From Syngnathus acus (taxonomy: Eukaryota > Chordata > Actinopteri > Syngnathiformes > Syngnathidae): a DNA stretch of 64,000 bases. The stretch is taken from NCBI RefSeq assembly GCF_901709675.1, contig NC_051094.1:5731001-5795000 (forward strand), read 5' to 3'. Position numbers and translations under genes: made by a program. Within the stretch, counting starts at the first letter, position 1. Every line of letters starts with the position of its first letter. Positions 9,625-23,200 of this stretch are shown here, piece by piece. Below the pieces are notes generated by a model that worked only from the letters and a program-made list of their open reading frames with translations, was not told where the DNA came from and did no database searches.

Positions 9625-11689
9625 CCACATAAGGAGCGCTAGTGTTGCTTTGGGCGGCAAGCCAGCTGGGCGGCTATTATGAGTGGGCTTCCTTTTCAAA
9701 TGGCCGAATGCAAATGCTTGATGGAAAACGAGCGCACCCCTTACAAACGGCGAGAGACCGCAGTGCGATTCGATACAAATTATACCGTTACTGCCGTACC
9801 GATTTTTTTATATTAATTTCATAAATACTCCTAATACCAGCGTAATATTATTAGTATTCATTTAGTAATTAAAGAAATAATACAGTAAGTATATTTTTCC
9901 ACTATGTGACTTGAGTATGCATTAATCGTCTCAATTCTTACCATAAAACTATTTAATATATAGACTAGACTATTTTGCTTACAATATTTACAATTCTACA
10001 TAATATTGTTCATTCAGTGCCTTTAGTACAGCATCAATATAGTTCAATGAAATTTATATTAATATTTGGTATGAAAGTTTTTTTTTATACCCTTCGAGAG
10101 ATTTTTTTTAATTGATTGAAAATCTTGATATCCCTCTATTTCAATGATTATAACTAACAAAAGTATAACCAATGAAAAGTAAAGAACACGTAGAAGCATT
10201 GTCATGTTTTACCCTGAGAGCACTCAGTCAATTGCCAAATACGTGACGTGCATGAATGAACGTTTGATGCAGCACAGATGTGAGAAGAGACTTCAATTTA
10301 AAATACTCATGTTGTAAAATATGGACTGTCTCTGTATGTTGCCTTAGAAGGCCAACCAGCAGCAGTGGTACTACCATAAGCTATTTTTGCTGGACAGAGA
10401 GGCTTTAGTTTCAGTAATGTGTAGGTTCTTAGAATATGGAAGGGCCAGTTGTCCGTGACCAGGGAAGAGCCGAGTGGATGACCTTTTAGGGGCAACAAAA
10501 CAACAAGTAGACTGAGACTCGAACCGCAGCTGTTAGTCAAAGCGATGGGATCAGGGGTCTGGCCAGGTATAAAATATGCGTTGTCTGGCAGACGGGAGGA
10601 GGAGCCACTAACATCTTTGCTTTTGGGCCACTCGAATATTTGGAGAAACTTCACTCTGACATCGGTTGAATCAAATCTTTTCCCAATCAGCTGTGTCACT
10701 GAAGTGTTCCTTCTCTGAGCCAGCCATCTTCCACCAAGTGTTTTTTTGGAGACCAGCGAAGCAACAAAGACAATTCACCACACTCAAAACAAACATTCTG
10801 ACAGGAAAACATAAACAAGGCTTTCTTCAGTCTCTATCCGATTACAGTATTTGATGTGACATTTGTTGGATGTTCAAAATGAAGGACATCAGAGTGGATG
10901 AGTAGCTAACATTTATGAGCAATAGTTATGTAAAAGTGTTAAAGAAGTGAATAAATACACTGCTGTGATTCTAGATGTGGAGAGTTGTCCATGACGGTCA
11001 AAAGCCTAACCCGAAAAGTACATTTATCCCAAGACAACATTCAGGCTGACGAATTAGAACTGTTGACATTCTAACCCGTTTAATCTCTCCAACCCTGACC
11101 TTCATTTTTTACGATGGCGCTCTGCCACAATGCGGCTGCTGACCGCGCGTTCGTTCTATCTTCCAGAGAGAGACGATGGCCTTTCGCTCCGCGCGGCAAC
11201 CCCGCCAGTCTCATCGCACTCATCTCCAATTAACTGCAACGGATGCCGATGCCATTTTTATTTCTCTTGAAAAAAGTTGCTTTGAGCGACGGTCGGGCAG
11301 ATGCTCTCATTAACGCCGTTTTTTTTTTAATTTTTTTTTTCACTCCGAAGGATGCAAATAAGAAAGTTGACGACTGCCAAGTGGCAATAAGAACATAGAG
11401 ACCTCAAGTGTAACGTGTTTACGTCTTATAATCTCTTTTCCATCCATTGGCAGACACATACAGCAAAAAGATATAACTTCATTGAGGAGATATTCCCGTT
11501 TTCTTTCGATTTGCTGGTTACAAACGTGGAGAAAAAAAATCGGTAAATGCATATTTTACATTATTTTGCAACCTCACAACAGTCTTGCCAAGGACTTTTT
11601 TGGTCATTTCTTTATTCATATTATTTTGATTTGATTTCTATTGTTTAGCTGGACAGAGAAGCACATGATCGGACTCAACTAAGACAATA

Positions 11690-12918
11690 CAGTGGAACCT
11701 CTAAAGTCGAACACAATTTGGTGGAACCCAGATTTGATTGGATTTTTCTCATCATTCGGTAATATGCATTTGCCTTTCCAGTCTGAGCTCGGCTCTCACA
11801 AGAAGAGCAGACAAGGCTCTAGTGAAGGTTCTACCCCAGGTCGTCATGGTAACAAAAGCCAGAATTCACATTGACCCAGGAGTATACCAAACCTATATTC
11901 CTTTTTTTCTCTCTCTCTCTTTTTTCTATTTTTTCTTTTTCTTTTTTAGAGGAAATGTCACAAAAGAAGCCATGAAATGCCAAACGCAAATCCAGAGTGA
12001 ATTGCTTGCTGAACTGAGGACTTGAGAGCCGGTGAGGTCTCACACGTTATACTATATATCAGTTCTAAATTTGTGAGCCTGGAGTCTCCCTATTTATGTC
12101 TCTAATGGCCGTGTTGCCCAGGGGTGGTCACAATAAGGTGATTGTCATTGCTCAGCGTGTTGCTCAGCGTGGCTGCTGCTGCTGAATGAGCGTCCTGCAT
12201 ACCAATCGGTTGTTTACCTGCCTGGTGGCACAACAGCTCATTAAGTGGCTACTCTTTCCTTGGAATGAGACACTTTTTGGAGGACAGGTGTCAGCTTGTA
12301 AGCAGACGTTGGCAATGCTGCTGAGTCTGGACCTGAAAAAGCTGCTCTGCTAGTAGCAAAGGATCTCCTTTACTAATACTTTGATGCAACACGGTGAAAT
12401 ACTGTATGATGTTTACCTAACACATGGGTTAACATCTAATTGTACAAATGTAATCCAAGCGTTAAAACACACATTTAACAAATTATGGGGAACAAAAAGA
12501 CACTTAATAATTATTAATATTCTTACTGAGGGGAAAAGTTCAAAATTGGATGCAGCAATGCATTCTGGTGCAAAGGGACACAAAAAAACAGCGCCCCCTG
12601 CTGGGGAGGGGGACGGTGGAGTCATCTCCAACAAACCAGAATTACTAAAAGCAAGAAAAAAAAGTGACCCACATGTCCACAGTTAGGAAATCTCACTTAA
12701 CAAAATGTTTTTCTTTTCGTGTCTCTAGAATCGTATATCCTCCAACAACGTCAAACTTTGGCCACAGGTCATTTCCGAGGAAGTCGGAACATCTACCATG
12801 TTGGTACCAAGGGACCGATAACGTAAATGTAGTTCGTGAGAAATTAAAAAAACTGCTAGTGGGACCCAAACTCTCAATTGAACGACCTCGGGGACATTAG
12901 ACTTCAGAGGTTCGACTG
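11690..12918. mobile_element. Candidate nonautonomous TIR DNA transposon, about 1.2 kb
   Basis: The left end at 11690 reads CAGTGGAACCTCTAAAGTC. The inverted right end at 12900-12918 reads CAGTCGAACCTCTGAAGTC on the minus strand, 17 of 19 matching. The left end is preceded by TA, as in Tc1/mariner/pogo elements; the right flank does not keep a clean TA. The inside holds a T-rich tract (11899-11947), a GCGCCCCCTGCTGG motif near 12591 and no transposase. A related terminus occurs at 40231. The interval might instead be two separate element ends. Confidence 0.5.
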
Positions 12919-14396
12919 CATTGAAACAATTGAGAAGGTACAATTTGTTATCAAGTTGGCAGTGTGAGGGAGCAAGGAGACGTCAGAACAGCCTTGCTGC
13001 AAACAAATGAGTCGGGAAAGACGGCGTGGAAGGACAAGGTGAGCGCTCGCATTCACTCGCAGCACAACACATTGTCGCCTCGCACCATTGATATTCGTCG
13101 CGCTCGCTAGCACAAAGCGGCTCTGTCTGTAAAGCGTCTCTCGGTGATAACGCTTAGTTATCGACACTTCTCGGTCGTCTGGCACCATATCAAAAATATC
13201 CTCTATTCAAACGTTAAAAGTCTCTGTTCGACATAAATATAGAGCCATACGGTATATCAAACATGCTCGTGTAAATTTGTATACAAAGGAATATTTGATG
13301 CAAATTAATATTTCCTCATCAATCCGTGTCCACATAGCGAAATGGATGATGATGAACACGTTGTCCGTGAGAGACGGTGCATACCGACAGAACATCAATT
13401 TCACTTGGCTTCAGTCCAGCAGAGAACAGAGACTCTCGAAACAAACACACTCCAACTTCAGCAAAAGCGAATTTCCACCTCTGCATGAGTCAACATCTTT
13501 CCGTTGACACACTTCGACAGTTTTCTAACGACCATTTATTTAATAGTTACTTTAACTGAGAAACTGAGGCGGTCCCCACAAAGAATGTGAAATTGGAGAA
13601 TACTGCCAAAAAATGTGCAATGACATCCCATCACAATTAAATACATCATGTGAACCTCTTAGGATTGCATTTATTAGTTAATGTTATTAAAACATTTTAT
13701 AGACGTGTAATATTCCGTAAACATTTATGAAATATAAATAAAGTTTGTTTATACTGACTTTGTGAGGACTACAACAGCACTTCTTCTCATATTATTGTCT
13801 GCACAACCTCCCCATCCCCATTCCACCGTTTCTGCATCAAAGTTACTTTTTTTTTTTTTTTTTTTTAGGTGCTCAGAATCCAAAGCCTGGATTTATCTCC
13901 TGTTGGCAGAGAGCAGTCAAACAATAAGATAGATGCTTGGCTTCCACTCTCCAGCATCCTTCGCAGGTGCGGCTGTAGGGTCTCACAGGGACCTGCAAGG
14001 GAATGAAAGAGAGCAAAGGCATTAGAGGGAACACAGACGAGACCCACTTGACTGAGTGGTCCAGACGACAACTATTTGCACTGAGGGAAATGAAAGTATT
14101 GTGAGGCGTACACACACACGTGCGCACACATTACACACCTTGGACATTAATAGCAGTGAACCATCTGGAGCATTTCTAACACACAGGAAAAAAAAAAGTA
14201 TTTGTGAAAAGACAATCTATAACCCACGGCGCTCTTTAAATACTCTCTTTTGTCATCTTGTTGTGTCGCTTCAACAAGCACAAGATCATGTCTGGGAACA
14301 CTGCTGAGGTGCAGCCGATGCCACAAACCTTTAACAATCCCCGACGGAGCACAAAAAATCTCAACATAAAGTCTGTTTCAGAACATCTCAAGAGGG

Positions 14397-14398
<2 letters not shown>

Positions 14399-14435
<37 letters not shown>
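14399..14435. repeat. (AC)18 dinucleotide microsatellite
   Basis: An uninterrupted AC repeat in intergenic DNA. Confidence 0.95.
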
Positions 14436-14436
<1 letters not shown>

Positions 14437-17400
14437 TTTGTTTTCCTCAGATAAAACTGTGGCTGTAAATATCTGCCATGGATCCGCCATGTGTTTTAAA
14501 GAAAGCCGCTCACCATTAGTGGCACTGTTAGAACGCTGTAAGCTATTTGAACAAAAATGGTGCATCAGCACATTTAGACAGACAATATAACATTACCTTA
14601 CATATTCTTTATCCTCTGTAATAAAAGCTAATTGTACTGCAGGTTACACAGCCACAGGAGTTTAGTGAAACCTTTTTTGCCTGGCTGGTGGCATAGTTGT
14701 TTAGTCATGATTATGAAATATTCTCTAGTCGCGCGGAGGTTGGGGCTTTGAATCGAGTTGTTTATTTTGAAGAAATGCAGTAGTTGTGGTTATGACGGTA
14801 CACACAGGGCAAGGATGCACACTCATTGTCCAGCATCGTGTCCAGGAAAAGTATCACTCAAGTGAGCCAGATTTCCACTTTGCAAGTTAATGAACTTTCC
14901 ACATCGTTTCTGCCAACTTTCAGGCACACGAGACTTCAATTACTTAGCTTTGACCATTCCCTTCCAACGTTGTCTTTTTCAATCACGCCGCTATAATGTG
15001 ATAACATTTGAACAAGAGCTCCTGGCAGCGCATCGCCCAAGACGACGAGCAGGAGACACGGCGGCTAATTAATATTCGCTGGCCCGGCGTTTGTGCGTAG
15101 CTCACTCTTGACACCTTTATTGCACACTTTTATGGAGCGATATGCACTTGCCAGGTTGCAAAATGGGAGGAAAATAGACAAAGAGGCACCTCGAGCGCGA
15201 GGCTCCGTTTGACATTTATAAGACACGGCCGACAAATCAAACGCTACGCTGTGAAGCCGGTATTCATTTTACAACGATGTCAGAGCGGGAGCCTTATTGA
15301 TTATGAGCGGTGTCCAAGCCAAGAGGTCAGAGAAGCTTGGTAAACGTTGGGTGCTAAGCGCTCCGGTTCTCAACTGGCAATGCTTCTCCTTCTCATGTGG
15401 ATTAATACTATTCTATAAACAAAAGCATGAATTGGCATGACTAAGATGATAAAGGGCAGTCTTGTCATTATTTCATTATGCAAGAAGCCTATTGATTTCG
15501 ACGTAAAACAAAGGTCAAGTGCCAAAGCGGTCCGTGTTAGACGTCACCTGGTTATCAATCACTGTACAGAATTCTTGTTTGAACATTTTGGGATGTTCAA
15601 AAAAAAAAAAATCTCAAATGTTTATATTCAAACAATTTGTAAAACACCATAATGAAATTATTTATCCATATGCAAGTAAGTTCTTTTTCTTTACACGAGT
15701 GTCAAACGGCGTTCAACTCGTACTTTTGGGTGTTATACCTAGTTACAAAGTTAGAAAATAAATACATTTTCTGGGTCATTTCGGATCAACGCAAGGCAGA
15801 ATTGGTCAGAGGTTGTACCGTACCTGCCCGTGTTTTTGTCCACTGCCTATCAAGCAATTTTCAAACCATTTTCCTCTCTTTGCGTCGCTGTGAGGACACA
15901 ATGTTGGCTGCACAGTGTTCTAGTTAATTACGGAAGCAGCAGGTATAATCATTTGCCCAATTAGCTTTTACACATCCTCACTTCGCTCCATCGCAAAGTG
16001 AAAACACCGCCGTGTCATTTATCAGCGGACGCGTAATGAGCGAGAAGCTCCGTTTGTAATTTAAACTTATCGAGTGGAGGACACGCAAGACAAACAAGCG
16101 CTTGAAAGGCTGCCAAAGATGCAACGTGTACAGTACGGGAGACTCTCAGAGAATAAATAGTGAGCAGATTTGTCGGTGAGTGGGAGGCGTGCATCGTCAA
16201 GAGAGGGACTGGGACGTGAAGAAAGAGAGAGGTGGGCTCCGGAGAACTGTAGGGGGTAGGTCAGAATGGTTGACTCAGTCCCGAATCATGATGGAGGCGG
16301 TGAAGATCCACCTCCTCCTTTCCTGCCCATTCCAACTCTTTCCCAAAGCCAGGAGCAAACATGGAGACAGATCATCCTGAGTTTATATGAGTGAGAGCTA
16401 AAACGGGCCAAGTGAGTTCATTTTTTTTTTCCAGTCAGCTAAAGTCCAGTCATTAAACATCATTATCATGAGCGATTATCATGAGTGTTGTCACCTTAAG
16501 TACACCAACTTAACTTAAAATGTTCACATTTGTTGTGTGTCGGGAAAGAATACAATGCAAATATTCATAGAGATGCGATATTGTTAAATGGGAGTTCTTG
16601 CGTTGATTTGACACTGCTGCAAAACTCATGAGCTGGATCAGACTCGGATGAAAGGCTTTAATTAAAGTTTCATCTAACTGAATAGTTGAACGTTACACCC
16701 GGCAACCCTGCACGCCCGCAGCAAATTCTGGTTAAAGCGGATGAGATTTGACAGATACATGAAGTTAAATTCACTTAGGTAGATTCTCTTGCGGTCTCTT
16801 GTGCTTGTGTACATACAGAATTAGCGATTTATTCTAAAACGTCATTACTGACAGCAGCGGTAGTAGCTCTACCGAGCACACGCACTAACGAAGATCAACA
16901 GAATTCTTTTTTTCTGGTAATGTTGACCACTAAGGGTCCTTCATCCAGAATGTCAGCACCTTGAGATGGACAAAAAGGAATGGATGGAAGTCTTATTCAA
17001 CTAATAACCAGAAAAATCAGTCTTCCACCACTAAGCAATCGCATGAAAGTAGCGACAATTACTATCGTCATAATTTTATGTGTCCAAAAAGCAAAGCGTT
17101 GGGAGTCTCTGATGCAGACTTGTTGTTGTGAGTGCAGTCAATGAATGCACACGGAAACTGTCTCACTTATGACTGCTACAAATGCGGCTAATTTATTGGC
17201 ATAAAATGACCGAAGTAGATGATGAGAGCCATCATCATCTCAATGACCAACTTGCACCTGTCTGTGTTAACAAAACTTCATGTCAACACACTCAACACAC
17301 GTGCAGCCCCCGCCCGCCGCCTTGTCTTCTTCCCCCTTGGCTCATTTCACACGGATGCATAATCCAAGAGGCTGGGATGTCACGCCTTGGATTTGGATTC

Positions 17401-18764
17401 ATCAGTGAGCATGTCGAACTCAAAAAGGACAGCGCATGTCTAAACAGATAAAACACTAACTGAAGCGTTTAGATAAATATTTAGCACATGCCATCTGCCT
17501 TCATGGTATAAATAAAGCATTGACACATGTGATCAAATTACAGAGAGGCCTGGACTCGTCAGCATCCAATCACAGGGCACATTTAGACAACCAACCAATC
17601 ACATTCAAAAGAAATGTATGCTCCTAATTTCCTATCAACTCTACATTTTAGTGTCTTCGATTAACGTGCAGTATGGTTTTTTTTTTAAATGTAGGAGGAA
17701 GCCATAAAAATATTTTACTTTCACGATTATGCAAGCCACTTTCTGTTCACATTACGTTTTATATACTTTTTGAAACTTGGATGTCAGTCAGCATTACGGT
17801 ATTCAACGTCGGAGGTTCCAAACTAAGCAGGCTGCTCTATTTACATAACATCACAGTGCAAATGTGCAACAAAAGGCCATTTCTGAGCAGACCTCGGCAC
17901 ACCAGAGGAGGCTGAACTGTACTGCCGGATCTGAGCAGATGGCGCCGTTGGACATTTTCCATCGTCGGTGGAAAAAAAACATGAGCCTGATACGTCTTTG
18001 AAGTCCCGCACCTGTCTCATTTGGCAGCCGCCGTCGTCGCCTTGACCTTGAGTTCTCGTTTTGTGGAGGCACTGAGAGCCACATGTGGAAACATCTGTCT
18101 GCCACCCAATGTCTACAGATGGAAAACGGCGGTAGTGACGGCTGACCCATATGTGGGGTCCCTTTGCAAGATTTTTATTTATTTTTTTTATTTATAAAAG
18201 GTGTCACTTCTTCACCACCTCTGCATCTGTTTCATTTCCTGATTCAGCAGTGTATTGACAAACTAATATTACTTCAGACATGCTCACATACGGCCCCTCC
18301 CCCTCAAAATACACCCAATCCCATTTGTATTTGAGTAAACAAAGGCCCCGAGCGACTAATTGCAAAAATGTAAGTTTTCCATTTACGACACAATGTTAAT
18401 CTACGTGCTTAAGCGTTTGGTTTCAGATTTGTGGTTATTTCTCCGTGATGTAATAGTGTGCAAGAGTGCAAGTGTATAATATACACATCTATTAATAGAC
18501 ACAGATGCTAAACAACGTGGAGTAGTAGGTCAAATTCCTGGATGCGCTCAAGCCACACGGGGTCTCTGCCTTCAATTCTAAGCAGTCCGGTTGTTTTGCC
18601 GTAATCATGCTGGCAGATGGACAAACAAGACAGCAGATGTGTGTGAACATTAACATGAAAATTGTTTATGTAACGCCTTGCCGGCCGCTCCTAAAAGCCA
18701 CAGCATTTGCCCTACATTTCTGATTCGGTCATGGTTTACTTCAAATGTATTCCTTGTTTCAGAT

Positions 18765-18785
18765 AAAAAAAAAAAAAAAAAAAAA
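18765..18785. repeat. Poly-A tract of 21
   Basis: An uninterrupted run of 21 A. No retroposed gene or SINE body could be recognised to its left, so it is listed only as a homopolymer. Confidence 0.85.
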
Positions 18786-20268
18786 GTGCAGCGGATGTCG
18801 CTGAGTCGGAGTGGGGTGATGTCAGCGCAAAGGTCATGTGAGGCACTTTGCGTTATCTGCTGTAGACTAATGCAGCTAATTAAGGGCATCACCGCAAGGA
18901 AGGTGCTACTATTCTCAGCCCACTCCAGGGGATGCTGTCTCCCCAGCTCGGCCCGCTGGACATGTGTCTTTCCACACCCGCACACTCGCTTTGGAAAGTC
19001 ACATGCACACGGAGGTCACGGGCAAATCTGCAGCTCTATTAAACATTAAAGCTAATGCCAAGCTGTGATGTTACATCGGCTTAACGGGGGAAAGCGATGT
19101 TCTCTGAGATCTGATGATGACTGATTGTTTCAGACCTTTGCCAGGCAGGCGCCATTCGAAAGCAATCATCCTCAAACTTTACAGAATTGGAATTTGTTTA
19201 TGTCAAAGTTTTGCATATCCAATATCCAAAGCTAGATTACAGCATGGATGGGTGCACATTTCTTGTAAGAGCCAGATAGGGGCTCAATTTTCTACCAATC
19301 ATCTTCAAACCGTATTTGCTGAGTCATAGATTGCAGAGGTCGGTCCAAGGTAGAGTCGGCGGGTACACGTTGGCTCGTCAGAGCTCTGTGGGGACTCGAG
19401 TAAATTATCATCATAAGCGTTTTGAACGTCACCTAATGTCACACAGGCAGCTGTCAATTCCTTCTTCAAAGTTAGAATCAGGTTGGAAATAACAATCCAC
19501 CATTTTGAACTTGCTATGATTGGATTGTGCAAAATGACACAAATAACACTTCCTGGGCAGATTTTGGTTTGGTGACATCTGAAGGCTGAACGACTTTGAC
19601 AGTTGCTGATTAGCTGCATCTACCTATGGATTCCGTCGAGTCACTCTCCAGTTATTTTTGTGTCCGGAGAAGATCCAGAATGCAAGGGAAGCAGATTTAA
19701 AGCATGAATTAATCAGTGTTTCTCCGACACAACTTCCCTAGACTCGTTAGTACCAGGAGATGCAGTTTTAGCACAGTCGCTCCTAAAATATTAACATCAC
19801 TATATTCACTTGACTACCATCCATTCGTCGTCTTCTGAAACGCGGGTCAGCTGGAGTCTATTGCGTGGGCCTGACTTTTTGACTCAAGTCAGGAACTGCA
19901 TGCGTAAAGGCCCGAGCCGTTATTCAAAATCAGGACCGTACGTGCAGAGCACATCAATGGCCACAAATGAAGTCCCACAAAAGCAAACAAAAGTTCAGTG
20001 CAGCCAAACATGCATCAGTGCGCAGATGCAATTTCCTCTTTTGTTCCAAACACACGTTCGCAAGCACACAGACTCACCGCTCGGTCTAAATCTGCGTGCG
20101 TACGTCTCGGAATCCACGGCGATGCCACTTGCTTCTATTTCGCCTCCTCCGTCTGCCATTTTCCGGCCTGGCTGTTTGAATAATCCGAAAAATTGGAGCT
20201 GGCTAAGTGGAAAACACTATGAATGATTCAGGATCGTGTATGTCAGACAGGTCGCGCGGGGCTTGTCG

Positions 20269-23200
20269 TCAAACCGTGGTTGTGGTCGATTTGCGTAGGA
20301 TTGTTTTCTGGGGTTTGAGGGAACCCGGGTGGGGTGCTATGCAAGGCGGAGGAGCAGCGGCTTTGGGCGCAAAACCGCGGCTGACCGAGAGGCCGCCGTT
20401 TTCCAGCATTCGTTCGTGAGGAAGAGGAGGAGGAGGGGAGGAAGAGGAGCAAAAGTGCACAGGGCTGAGCCGCATCTCGCTCAGCTCCGACTGCAAGTGC
20501 AACTCTGAGTCATCCACGTCGTACTGCAGGTCACAGTCCGGACAGTAACCGTGGTACTGGACCTTCTCGCTGAAACGGACGCGCTCGCGGGGCTCCCGGC
20601 CGGGGGCCTTGGGGCATTTGTTCTTTTCGTGGCGGAGAAGGGGCATCGGTCTGGGCAGTGTAGGAACCGGGCCGGACTCCGGGACACTGCCGTCGTTTGT
20701 AATGAAACACGACGTGGGTGAGAATAGATCACGGTTCGGCTTCAAGGAAAAAACGCCACCGTTCTTCAATAAGGCTCCGTTCGCCTTGGATACGTTCCCC
20801 GATAGCACCAACGTGGGATGAGGCCGATTTTTTCCGTTGTGATGCTCGGTTCTCACCGAGGTGAGTCTGGGTGGCGGCAAGGGCGGGAGCGCCTTCTTGT
20901 GAACGGTCAAAACCGCGGGAGGGAGGGCGAGGAGCGGGGAGACGGGGGCCGGCGCTATGAAGAGGCAGTCGTCCCCGAAGAGCTTCATCTTCTCCAGGCT
21001 GGACGCCGTGGTGGTGGCGGTGGAACTCGAGCTGGAGTTGAGCGTGTCTGTCTTGGAGCTATCCGTCAGGCCGTCCTCCTCCAGCTGCAGGTCGCACGTC
21101 AGCGTGTCGATATCGTGGACGACCTGGCCAACACATAAACGAACGCAGAGGAAATTAAGCAGTCTCACAATTCTAACCCGTCTATTGAAAAGCTCCAAAT
21201 TGCACATTGAAATGGCCGCAGTTTGATTGAGGAGGCTGATTCGGGAGATTAAAAATCAATTGAGATATCACTACACTGACACCCGCACCATGGGGAGGAA
21301 AAGAAATATCTCGGTAATTTATGGGGACAGCCGGGAGGTTGCCAGAGCTGCACCTGATTGATGGATTCCAACCATCCCATTCAACATCGAAGCAACAACG
21401 TCTGGCATGGAAATGTCATTTGTCAAAGGTGAAAGGACTTAAATCATGGAGTAATTCCAGATCTGGATCTCATTTTAGCATCGATGGAACCATCAGAACA
21501 AAAATTCTCGTCTCAGAGAAAGCAGTTTTGCCGTCATTCAAATAGAATAAAATATCAGAGAGCGACTGTGCAAGTAATGACAACAAGATGATCAGTCCTG
21601 GTTATGTAGATGGTGTGCCAAGGTGGAAGAGGACAGGAGAGAAATGCATTGTAGGAGAATTCAATGAACACCGCGAGAAGAAATCAGGCCAAGAATGGAG
21701 CCATTTACAAAGAGTGAATTATCCAGACAAATTCACTGCAGTAAACACAGAAGCAGCCTAGACCACATTGTTCGAGAAAAAGGGGAAAATATTCAAGCGT
21801 GAGATATGCTATGGGCGCAAATTCTACTCAACCGCACTTCCATTTTTGGCACTCAACAAGTGTGTCGGAACACAAAGCAGCAGAACGGCCATTATATGCG
21901 GACGCAGTTTGTTAATAGGAGTTAAAATAACAGAAACGCAGACCCGGGACATGTTTTTGTTGTTTTGTTTGTGATGCTTAAAAGTCGATTGCAGTCTACT
22001 GAGTGGAATTGATCAAGGTTTGAAGAGTGGCTTCCATCAAAGTAAGACAAGCTTGCAGTAAGATGAAGAAAAGCCAAGTAGGTTGGTCACATGACACCAA
22101 CATAGCGCCTCTATTTGTCTGCATTTCACTTCCACTGTCTGCTTTTTTTCTTCTTCCTGAGTTCAGTCAGGCATAGCAGAGAGCAGCGTATCGCCTTGAA
22201 TAAAAAGGATTATTCCGGTGCCGGCACAGCAACATTATCAGCAGATTTTTGTTCATTTTTTGGGGGGTAAAACTCAAATCTTGATTTGGAACATAAGACA
22301 TGGAATCGATCTTTTGAGATAGGAACGGAAACACAGTGTGTTTAACGTCATCCGCTGATTGAAGGATGAAAGGGAGCACGGTGTTCTTCGGGAGCAACGA
22401 GTTCAGACATTTTTTTTCGAAGTCTTTGCTGTTAAAGGGAGTCCCTTCAACCTTGCCGCTGAATTTTGTTACCGAGGCAGGTGTGTAAGTTTCAAAATGA
22501 TCATAAAGCCCATCAGGGCAGCATGTTGGATCTTGTGGTTAAAACATCTGCTTCAGCCAACATAAAAAGCATGTTAGGATCACTGATGCTAAAAACCATC
22601 AAGGCAGGAGAAGGCAGCGGTTAAACTTCACATCCCTTCTCCTGGCTAGCTGCCATTTATTTTGAAAGAGCATCATTAGATGTGGCCCGCGAAGACAAAT
22701 TGTTAATCAACTTCATGTGTCAATTATAAAATTACAAAATGTCTTCACTTTAAAAAAAAAAGCAATTTTATCACCACTCATCTTTTTAAAATATTTGAAC
22801 AATTTTTACGAGTCTGATTTGAAAACTAGTTTGTTGTGTAGCCTATACCGTATATACAAGGCATTGACAGTCATAATGGCACTCCAAAGGAAACTATGAC
22901 TACGATGCAACTCGAGTTTGACACCCCTGGTTTAGACCAACAAAAGGAGAAACAGCGTGAACACCCAAAAGGAGGATACTAATATGGATAAAGTAATGGA
23001 GCTTAACTCTCGCCTTGCGTCTAAAAGGGATAATTTGTTGGGACACGTGCAAGACGTGAGCGCAGTATCCCGGCGTGCAGCCGCTGCTGTAGGCCAGCCA
23101 CCATGCGGGCCTGTGCCAAGCATCTGTGCAGGGTGCCTCCTCAGAGCGAGGCTCGCATCCAGCACCCCGTCCAACAGATACGAGCATTTCAAATGGATTA

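Larger units (their letters stand above)
12919..20268. other. Long intergenic region between the TIR element and prr16
   Basis: About 7.3 kb without a convincing gene. The right part probably includes the prr16 3' UTR; AATAAA-rich sequence on the minus strand at about 18171-18195 is a possible cleavage region. Simple repeats are a T20 tract near 13847, (AC)18 at 14399 and A21 at 18765. Blocks around 15000-15130 and 18790-18960 have balanced composition with TAATTA or CTAATTAAG cores and could be conserved enhancers, but this cannot be tested here. Confidence 0.5.

Noticed and set aside
10307-10699. A 130-codon minus-strand open frame in intergenic DNA
   Set aside because: No family resemblance, ordinary composition and no splice partners; likely chance.
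19810-20226. A 138-codon plus-strand open frame next to prr16
   Set aside because: No recognisable domain; it lies just downstream of the prr16 stop codon, in the probable 3' UTR on the opposite strand.
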